Assembly: GCA_015491585.1 (NCBI GenBank)
Contig: WFVQ01000113.1
Location: 1-10,058 of the forward strand
Source of the DNA: Deltaproteobacteria bacterium
GTDB lineage: Bacteria > Desulfobacterota > Dissulfuribacteria > Dissulfuribacterales > S140-46
Direction: 5' to 3'
DNA: 10,058 nt
Position numbers and translations under genes: made by a program. The stretch's first letter is position 1, and every line of letters starts with the position of its first letter. Under the pieces are notes generated by a model. The model did not search any database, was not told the DNA's origin, and saw only the letters and a program-made list of their open reading frames with translations. Positions 1 through 5,268 of the stretch are shown in pieces.

Positions 1-1842
1 GACCAGGTCTTGGAGGGCATGGTCAAGGACATAGAGGCGGACTTCTTCCCCAAGGGCAGTGTGCTGTTCAAGCAGGACGAGACCGAGGTGACCCACCTCC
101 TCATAATCCAAAAAGGAGGCGTCAAGCTCTTCCTCAAGGACGAGGAGGGGGAGGTGAGCCTGAAGGACTTCCGGGGAGAAGGCTCTTACGTGGGGGCCCT
201 GCCCATAATCCAGGGGACCAGGGCCAACTTCACCGTGGAGACAGTGGAAGACACCTTCGTCCTAACCATTCCCAAGGAGCGTTTCCTCCAACTCATAGAG
301 ACCCATCCCAGGTTCGCCCAATTCTTCCTGAAGAGCTTCAGCGAGAAATTCCTCCTAAATGCATACAGGCAATTGCGGAGGAAGAGATTCGAATCCAGGC
401 CCGAGAGCGCGCTATACCTCTTCAGCGTTCAGGTAGGCGAGATCGTGAAACGGTCTCCGGAAATTATAGGCGCCGGCGACTCCATACAGTCTGCTGCCGC
501 CAGGATGGCGGATCTCCACATCGGCTCGCTCCTTGTGCAGGATCAGCAGGGCGCGATAGTAGGCATCGTCACCGACAAGGACCTGAGAAACAAGGTGGTG
601 GCCACCGGGCTCTCTGTCAGCGAACCCGTGGAGAAGATCATGGCCTCTCCGGTTGAGACCATTCCCTCTCACACCGTGGCCTTCGACGCCCTCCTCGCCA
701 TGATGCGGAAGCAGATCCACCACCTGGCCGTGGAGAAGGGCGGAAAGATCATAGGGGTCATAACCACCCATGACATCATGGTGCTCCAGGGAACCTCTCC
801 CCTATACATCTTCAGGGAGATCGTGTCCCAACGCTCCATCGAGGGGCTCTATCCAATCTCCCGCAAGGTCCCCCAGGTCATCCACACACTCCTGGACGAG
901 GGGGCCAAATCCAACAACATCACAAGGATGATAACGGTCCTGAACGACCACATCCTGGACCGCCTCCTCACCTTGCTCCAGGAGGAGATGGGGCCGCCTC
1001 CGGTGGGATTCTGCTGGATGCTCATGGGCAGCGAGGGGAGAAAGGAGCAGACCTTCCGCACGGACCAGGACAACGCCCTCCTCTACGAGGATCCCGGCGA
1101 TCCAGAGACCGCGGCCGCAGCAGCTGAATACTTCGGCAGGTTCGGGAGGGCCGCGATAGAGCACCTGGTGAAGTGCGGTTTTCCGCCATGCCCCGGAGGG
1201 ATCATGGCCTCGAACCCCAAGTGGTGCCAGCCCTATTCCCAGTGGGAGGCCTATTTCAGGGACTGGATCACCACCCCTGAGCCCAAGGAGGTGCTGCATG
1301 CCACCATCTTCTTCGACTTCCGCCCCGGATACGGGGATATCGCCCTGGGTGACAGGCTGCGGGACTTCCTGGTTGATTCATGCCCCAGGGAGCATATCTT
1401 CCTCTTCCATCTCGCAAGGGACTGCCTGGAATCCCGCCCGCCCCTGTCGTTCTTCAAGAATTTCATAGTCGAGAAAGACGGCGAGCACAGGAACCGCCTG
1501 GACCTCAAGAAGAGGGGACTCGTCCCCTTCGTGGACTTCGCCAGGCTGCTCTCCCTGAAGAACGGCCTGCGGGAGACCAATACAGTGGAGCGGCTCCAGG
1601 CCCTGCGGGAGATAGGGGCGGTCTCCAACGACTTATATACCGAGACCAGGGAGGCCTACGAGTTCCAGATGCAGTTGAGGTTGGTGCACCAGATGCGGAT
1701 GCTGGAGGAGGGCAGGACGCCAGACAACCACATCAATCCTGCCGACCTGACAGACATCGAAAAGCAGACCCTGAAAGAGGCTTTCTCCGTGATCAACAGG
1801 CTCCATTCGGTGATCAGGGAGATGGTGCCAATGGTGGGATGA
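1..1842 (+). CDS. DUF294-type signalling protein: cNMP-binding, two CBS domains, putative nucleotidyltransferase (5' partial)
   Basis: Probably a cytosolic regulator that senses nucleotides and transfers a nucleotidyl group to an unknown target. The frame is open from base 1, and the protein enters inside a cNMP-binding fold, so roughly the first 20-30 residues are missing; a TTG at 10 is probably internal. Counting from that TTG: residues 1-115 are the cNMP-binding beta-roll (FPKGSVLF near 13-20); about 142-262 hold two CBS domains (HIGSLLV, GIVTDKDLR, then HHLAV, GVITTHDI); about 270-410 hold the DUF294 nucleotidyltransferase, with the GlnD-like motif GS-x2-R-x-E at 340-346 and metal-binding Asp352 and Asp354 in TDQDNA; the rest matches the DUF294 C-terminal helical domain, with FFDFR near 434-438. 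The cNMP pocket has YVGA where a Glu is usual, so cyclic nucleotide binding is doubtful. First gene in the window of a four-gene operon ending in a symporter. Family assignment is firm; substrate and target are unknown. Confidence 0.93.
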   Translation, partial: DQVLEGMVKDIEADFFPKGSVLFKQDETEVTHLLIIQKGGVKLFLKDEEGEVSLKDFRGEGSYVGALPIIQGTRANFTVETVEDTFVLTIPKERFLQLIETHPRFAQFFLKSFSEKFLLNAYRQLRRKRFESRPESALYLFSVQVGEIVKRSPEIIGAGDSIQSAAARMADLHIGSLLVQDQQGAIVGIVTDKDLRNKVVATGLSVSEPVEKIMASPVETIPSHTVAFDALLAMMRKQIHHLAVEKGGKIIGVITTHDIMVLQGTSPLYIFREIVSQRSIEGLYPISRKVPQVIHTLLDEGAKSNNITRMITVLNDHILDRLLTLLQEEMGPPPVGFCWMLMGSEGRKEQTFRTDQDNALLYEDPGDPETAAAAAEYFGRFGRAAIEHLVKCGFPPCPGGIMASNPKWCQPYSQWEAYFRDWITTPEPKEVLHATIFFDFRPGYGDIALGDRLRDFLVDSCPREHIFLFHLARDCLESRPPLSFFKNFIVEKDGEHRNRLDLKKRGLVPFVDFARLLSLKNGLRETNTVERLQALREIGAVSNDLYTETREAYEFQMQLRLVHQMRMLEEGRTPDNHINPADLTDIEKQTLKEAFSVINRLHSVIREMVPMVG

Positions 1843-1846
1843 AATC

Positions 1847-2557
1847 ATGTTGCTTCAGGGGTTTCAGATATTCCGCCGCAAGGTACATCCACTCATTCGG
1901 GAGAACCACGAATTCTTCAGGGCCTTCGACCAGTCCCTGCCCATCTCCCATTACGAGTTCGTGGTTCTGGACACCGAGCTCACCGGACTCAACTGCCGGA
2001 AGGACGAGATAGTCTCCATAGGGGCAGTGAAGATCAGGGACATGAGGATCAGACTGGGTGAGACCTTCCACACCTACGTCCGTCCGAGATGCGGCATGCC
2101 GAAGGACTCCACCCTGATACACAGGATAACCCCCCAGTCCCTGGAGCATGCACCCAGGATAGAAGAGGTGTTCGAGGAGGTGGTGAGGTTCATCAACAAC
2201 TGCCTCATAGTCGGCCACTACATTGGCCTGGACATGGGATTCATAAACAGGGCCGCAAAGGAGCTCCTCGGCGGAAGGCTCCAGAACCCGTGCATCGACA
2301 CCCTCAGACTGGCCCAAGTCTACCAGGAGACCCTGTGGGAGAACTACTACGATCAGTTCAACTACTCGGTCTCCTACGGCCTCAACGACCTGGCAGCGCA
2401 ACACGGCCTGCCCCGTTTCCCTGCCCACGATGCCCTACAGGATGCTATCCAGGCGGCGTATCTATTCATCTTCCTGGTAAAAAAACTGAAGCAGGGCAAG
2501 CTGAACACCTTGAAGGAGCTGTACATGGCCGGCCGGAGCTGGCGCTGGATATTCTGA
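1847..2557 (+). CDS. DEDDh-type 3'-5' exonuclease (DnaQ/PolC epsilon-like)
   Basis: A 236-residue exonuclease-fold protein predicted to remove 3'-terminal nucleotides with two metal ions. All three Exo motifs are visible: ExoI LDTELTGL with Asp42 and Glu44; ExoII VGHYIGLDM with Asp129; ExoIII HDALQDA with His194 and Asp199, five residues apart as in DEDDh enzymes. IHRIT at 91-95 matches the IHxIT segment common in PolC/DnaQ exonucleases. About 35 N-terminal residues precede the fold. It starts 4 bases after the preceding stop with a modest ribosome site (GGGA at 1836-1839), so it is probably translated with the upstream gene. It is a stand-alone protein with no polymerase, helicase or GIY-YIG domain. 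Because it sits between a nucleotidyltransferase-like regulator and a transporter, a role in reversing nucleotidylation or degrading a small nucleotide is possible, but that is inference; a housekeeping DNA or RNA role is equally open. Confidence 0.92.
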   Translation: MLLQGFQIFRRKVHPLIRENHEFFRAFDQSLPISHYEFVVLDTELTGLNCRKDEIVSIGAVKIRDMRIRLGETFHTYVRPRCGMPKDSTLIHRITPQSLEHAPRIEEVFEEVVRFINNCLIVGHYIGLDMGFINRAAKELLGGRLQNPCIDTLRLAQVYQETLWENYYDQFNYSVSYGLNDLAAQHGLPRFPAHDALQDAIQAAYLFIFLVKKLKQGKLNTLKELYMAGRSWRWIF

Positions 2558-2567
2558 AGGTCAAGGC

Positions 2568-2583
2568 GCCGCCCAAGGGCGGC
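2568..2583 (+). other. Intercistronic hairpin between exonuclease and DUF4212 genes
   Basis: A perfect GC-only inverted repeat, GCCGCCC then AA then GGGCGGC, lies 10 bases after the exonuclease stop in a 68-base gap. It can fold as a stem of six G-C pairs with a CAAG loop. No T-run follows, so it is not an intrinsic terminator. Stems in this position can protect the 3' end of an upstream message or set relative expression of transporter genes; which applies here is inference. Confidence 0.5.
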
Positions 2584-2610
2584 TGGAACAATGGGAAAAA
2601 ACTCTCAAAA

Positions 2611-2618
2611 AAAGGAGG
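2611..2618 (+). promoter_or_regulatory. Strong ribosome binding site of the DUF4212 gene
   Basis: AAAGGAGG lies 7 bases before the ATG at 2626 and decides that start. The same reading frame stays open far upstream through the exonuclease gene, but only this ATG has a Shine-Dalgarno site and gives the usual family length. Confidence 0.85.
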
Positions 2619-2625
2619 GAGAAAC

Positions 2626-2877
2626 ATGAGCAAAAACTTGCAAGAGTACTGGAAACGGAACCTTTCACTGATGACGGTCCTCTTGGTCATCTGGGCGCTG
2701 GTCTCCTACGGTTGCAGCATACTGTTCGTGGATCAGCTCAACGCCATCAGGATAGGGGGATTCCCCCTGGGCTTCTGGTTCGCCCAGCAGGGATCGGAGA
2801 TCGTATTCGTGTGTCTGATCTTCATCTACTACTTCCGCATGTCCAAGCTGGACAAGGAATACGACGTCCACGAATAG
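2626..2877 (+). CDS. DUF4212 small subunit of sodium:solute symporter (VC_2706 type)
   Basis: An 83-residue inner-membrane protein that accompanies VC_2705-subfamily symporters and is thought to be their small subunit. The sequence shows a short basic N-terminus (EYWKRN), a first membrane segment at about 14-36, the conserved block IRIGGFPLGFWFAQQGS at 41-57, a second membrane segment at about 57-70, and a charged cytosolic tail (RMSKLDKEYDVHE). This layout and the GGFPLGFWFAQQGS block are typical of the family, whose members are close to this length. The ATG follows a strong AAAGGAGG site. The symporter gene begins 46 bases downstream, so stoichiometric production is likely. The exact contribution of this subunit to transport is not established by the sequence. 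Confidence 0.94.
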   Translation: MSKNLQEYWKRNLSLMTVLLVIWALVSYGCSILFVDQLNAIRIGGFPLGFWFAQQGSEIVFVCLIFIYYFRMSKLDKEYDVHE

Positions 2878-2878
2878 G

Positions 2879-2890
2879 GTTCTCGAGAAC
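2879..2890. other. 12-bp perfect palindrome between the two symporter subunit genes
   Basis: GTTCTCGAGAAC is self-complementary over 12 bases and starts just after the DUF4212 stop, within the 46-base gap before the symporter gene. It could be a protein-binding site or a minimal RNA hairpin. A 12-bp palindrome is expected by chance a few times per 10 kb, so a function is uncertain. Confidence 0.3.
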
Positions 2891-2923
2891 ACTTGAACAT
2901 ACGGAGGGAATAGGAGAAGAGCT

Positions 2924-4696
2924 ATGTCGATACTTACTTGGACCTACATAATGGTGGGACTCACCTTCGGACTCTACATCTTCATCGCCTGGGCCTCCAG
3001 GGTCAAAGACACCAAGGGCTTCTACGTGGCCGGCGGGGGCGTTCCGCCCATCGCCAACGGCATGGCCACTGCTGCGGACTGGATGAGCGCGGCCTCGTTC
3101 ATCTCAATGGCCGGCCTCATCTCTTTCCTGGGTTACACCGGCTCCATATACCTCATGGGATGGACCGGAGGCTACGTGCTCCTGGCCCTGCTCCTGGCGC
3201 CCTACCTCAGGAAATTCGGAAAGTACACCGTGCCCGACTTCGTCGGCGACAGGTACTACTCCAATACCGCCAGGGTGGTCGCCCTCATCTGCGCCATCTT
3301 CGTGTCGCTCACCTATGTTGCCGGCCAGATGAGGGGCGTGGGAATCGTATTCAGCCGCTTCCTCGAGGTGGACGTCAACACAGGAGTCATCATCGGAATG
3401 GCCATCGTCTTCCTCTATGCCGGCCTGGGCGGCATGAAGGGAATTACATGGACCCAGGTGGCGCAGTACACCGTCCTCATCATCGCCTACCTCATACCGG
3501 CGGTGGCCATCTCCATGCAGATCACCGGCACTCCCATCCCCCAGATCGGATTCGGGAGCACCATCACCACGGGCCAACATGCAGGCAAGTACCTGCTGGA
3601 CACCCTGGACATGCTGAACAAGGACCTGGGTTTTAGCGCCTACACCCAGCCCGGCGCCAAGTCCATGCTTGACGTCTTCTGCATCACCTTGGCCCTGATG
3701 GTGGGTACCGCCGGCCTGCCCCACGTCATAATCAGGTTCTATACCGTGCCCAGCGTCAAGGGCGCCAGGCTCAGCGCAGGATATGCCCTGCTCTTTATCG
3801 CCATCCTCTACACCACCGCGCCGGCGGTGGCATCCTTCGCCCGCTACAACATGATCGACACCATCAACAACAAGGCGTACACCGAGGCCCCGGCCTGGTT
3901 CAAGAACTGGGAGAAGACCGGCCTCATCGCCTGGGTCGACAAGAACAACGACGGCATCATCCAGTACCGGGCCGGAAAGCCCTTCGTGGGCAAGCCCAAG
4001 TTCTCCGGCAAGACCGGCCCCCACGGAGAGCGCATAGTCAGCAACACGCTCACCGACAACCCCAATGAGCTTTACATAGACCGCGACATAATGGTCCTGG
4101 CCAATCCCGAGATCGCCAACCTTCCCGCATGGGTCGTGGCCCTGGTAGCCGCCGGAGGTTTGGCAGCGGCGCTTTCCACGGCGTCGGGCCTGCTCCTGGT
4201 CATCGCCTCTTCCATCTCCCACGACCTCTACTACAGGCTCATAAACAGGCAGGCTTCTGAGAAGCAGAGACTCCTGCTGGGGCGTATCATGATCGGCATC
4301 GCGGTGGGCGTCGCGGGATACTTCGGCATCAATCCGCCGGGCTTCGTGGCCCAGGTGGTCGCGTTCGCCTTCGGCTTGGCCGCTTCATCGTTCTTCCCAA
4401 TAATCGTGCTCGGCATATTCTCCAAACGCACCAACCGCGAGGGAGCCATAGCCGGCATGATGACTGGTATCGTGTTCACAGCGGCCTACATCATCTACTT
4501 CAAGTTCATGGGAGGGACCAAGGACCAGTGGTTCCTTGGAATCAGCCCTGAAGGAATCGGAACCATAGGCATGATACTCAACTTCGTGGTAACTCTCCTG
4601 GTCTCCTCCATGACCAAGGAACCGCCGGCGGAGATCCAGGAGCTCGTGGACTCCATCAGGACACCGCGCGGCGCCGGAGCGGCAGTGGACCATTAG
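2924..4696 (+). CDS. Sodium:solute symporter, VC_2705 subfamily (acetate-permease-like)
   Basis: A 590-residue polytopic inner-membrane protein of the SSS (SLC5-like) superfamily, predicted to import a small monocarboxylate such as acetate with sodium. An early family block (GFYVAGGGVPPIANGMATAA, residues 32-51) is followed by DWMSAASFISMAGLI (52-66). GLGGMKGITWTQVAQ at 167-181 and the sodium-site region LSTASGLLLVIASSISHDLY (417-436, Ser418/Thr419) are classic SSS features. A hydrophilic insert at about 311-395 replaces the shorter loop of ordinary SSS proteins and contains DKNNDG at 339-344, resembling an EF-hand loop; I recall similar inserts in VC_2705 relatives. The ATG follows GGAG at about 2913. 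The neighbouring DUF4212 gene supports the subfamily call. The closest known named relative is ActP, but the substrate cannot be fixed from sequence. The C-terminus is a soluble tail of about 27 residues. Confidence 0.94.
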   Translation: MSILTWTYIMVGLTFGLYIFIAWASRVKDTKGFYVAGGGVPPIANGMATAADWMSAASFISMAGLISFLGYTGSIYLMGWTGGYVLLALLLAPYLRKFGKYTVPDFVGDRYYSNTARVVALICAIFVSLTYVAGQMRGVGIVFSRFLEVDVNTGVIIGMAIVFLYAGLGGMKGITWTQVAQYTVLIIAYLIPAVAISMQITGTPIPQIGFGSTITTGQHAGKYLLDTLDMLNKDLGFSAYTQPGAKSMLDVFCITLALMVGTAGLPHVIIRFYTVPSVKGARLSAGYALLFIAILYTTAPAVASFARYNMIDTINNKAYTEAPAWFKNWEKTGLIAWVDKNNDGIIQYRAGKPFVGKPKFSGKTGPHGERIVSNTLTDNPNELYIDRDIMVLANPEIANLPAWVVALVAAGGLAAALSTASGLLLVIASSISHDLYYRLINRQASEKQRLLLGRIMIGIAVGVAGYFGINPPGFVAQVVAFAFGLAASSFFPIIVLGIFSKRTNREGAIAGMMTGIVFTAAYIIYFKFMGGTKDQWFLGISPEGIGTIGMILNFVVTLLVSSMTKEPPAEIQELVDSIRTPRGAGAAVDH

Positions 4697-4720
4697 TCCC
4701 ACTCTGCAGGCCGAAAGGGA

Positions 4721-4747
4721 GGGGGCGCCGATGCGCCCCCTTTTTTT
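4721..4747 (+). terminator. Rho-independent terminator of the symporter operon
   Basis: A perfect 8-bp stem (GGGGGCGC / GCGCCCCC) with loop CGAT is followed directly by seven T residues. It lies 24 bases after the symporter stop and ends the four-gene plus-strand operon. Confidence 0.95.
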
Positions 4748-4781
4748 ATCGCTTCATCATAGAAGGTTGAAAATTTTCCGG

Positions 4782-4809
4782 TTGACTTATGAAGAAGAAC
4801 TTTTATAGT
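4782..4809 (+). promoter_or_regulatory. Sigma70-like promoter of the small exported protein gene
   Basis: TTGACT (4782-4787) and TATAGT (4804-4809) each match five of six consensus bases and are separated by 16 bases. The stretch lies after the terminator and is AT-rich. A start site near 4816 would give a leader of about 30 bases before the ATG at 4848. The small gene therefore appears to be transcribed on its own. Confidence 0.7.
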
Positions 4810-4822
4810 TAATTTAAAATTA
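4810..4822. promoter_or_regulatory. AT-rich inverted repeat over the predicted start site (possible operator)
   Basis: TAATTT, one A, then AAATTA forms a perfect inverted repeat directly after the -10 box and across the expected transcription start. A palindrome AGCGCT follows at 4822-4827. The position suits a repressor, but AT-rich sequence forms such repeats easily. Confidence 0.35.
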
Positions 4823-4847
4823 GCGCTCTAATAAAATGGAGGCACAC

Positions 4848-5228
4848 ATGGAGCTCCGCCGCACATCAGGTGTAAAGATCTTGTTACTGGCTCTAATCTT
4901 CGTCACGGCAGCATGCGCTGAAAAATCCATCATCGTCACCCAGGGTTCACCTGAGGTGAAGGGGGGTTACAAGGGCTCATGCGTGCTCGGGGATACAGCC
5001 CACAGCAACAGCGTGTTAGACTCGCTCTGCAGCGGCGACCTCGAACGCATTCTGGACCACACCTCCCTCACCTTCATCCAACGCGACGAGCTCATAGAAA
5101 TCACCTGCGGAGAGGGGGCTTCCCCCCGCAAAGTGTATGAATTCTACTCATCGCTTCCGGATTTCGAGAGGGGTGAGATGATAAGGGCCTTCGAGCTCTA
5201 TGGATACCACCTCCACGGATACGGGTGA
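4848..5228 (+). CDS. Small exported protein, probable lipoprotein, function unknown
   Basis: I do not recognise this 126-residue protein. It has a basic N-terminus (MELRR), a hydrophobic core (ILLLALIFV, 11-19) and a lipobox-like TAAC ending at Cys23, so signal peptidase II processing is plausible; Thr at -3 is less usual, and cleavage by signal peptidase I nearby cannot be excluded. Residue +2 is Ala, not Asp, which would favour the outer membrane. The mature part is soluble, with Cys45, Cys61 and Cys87, a motif-like SLCSGDLERILD region (59-70), and an aromatic C-terminus (FELYGYHLHGYG). ATG 4848 is preferred over the in-frame ATG 4836 because GGAGG (4838-4842) sits 5 bases before it. It has its own promoter and no operon partner, and converges on the kinase gene 40 bases away. 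That it is a real gene is well supported by promoter, ribosome site and signal peptide; the role is unknown. Confidence 0.8.
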   Translation: MELRRTSGVKILLLALIFVTAACAEKSIIVTQGSPEVKGGYKGSCVLGDTAHSNSVLDSLCSGDLERILDHTSLTFIQRDELIEITCGEGASPRKVYEFYSSLPDFERGEMIRAFELYGYHLHGYG

Positions 5229-5240
5229 TAAGCAGGCGGG

Positions 5241-5257
5241 GCCGCTGTAGCGGCTTT
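5241..5257. terminator. Short hairpin between convergent genes, weak terminator
   Basis: GCCGC, loop TGTA, GCGGC, then TTT on the plus strand, 12 bases after the small gene's stop. The T-run is only three long, so termination would be weak. On the minus strand no T-run follows the stem. It is the only stem I see in the 40-base gap between the convergent genes. Confidence 0.4.
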
Positions 5258-5268
5258 GGAAAAGCTTT

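Noticed and set aside
1380..2012. Open frame of 210 codons on the plus strand across the DUF294/exonuclease junction
   Set aside because: Its Pro/Arg/Gly-rich translation has no family features and it overlaps two genes with complete catalytic motifs in other frames.
2089..2625. Upstream extension of the DUF4212 frame through the exonuclease gene
   Set aside because: The extension is a shadow of the exonuclease coding sequence; family length and the strong ribosome site place the start at 2626.
3104..4222. Long open frame of 372 codons on the minus strand inside the symporter gene
   Set aside because: It lies wholly antisense to a well-conserved transporter, has low-complexity Gly/His/Asp-rich composition and no recognisable domain; it is a by-product of GC-rich codon use.
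4748..4800. FNR- or CRP-type operator near the small gene promoter
   Set aside because: GGTTGAAAATTTTCC and GGTTGAC look suggestive but no two-fold symmetric TTGAT or TGTGA pair is present.
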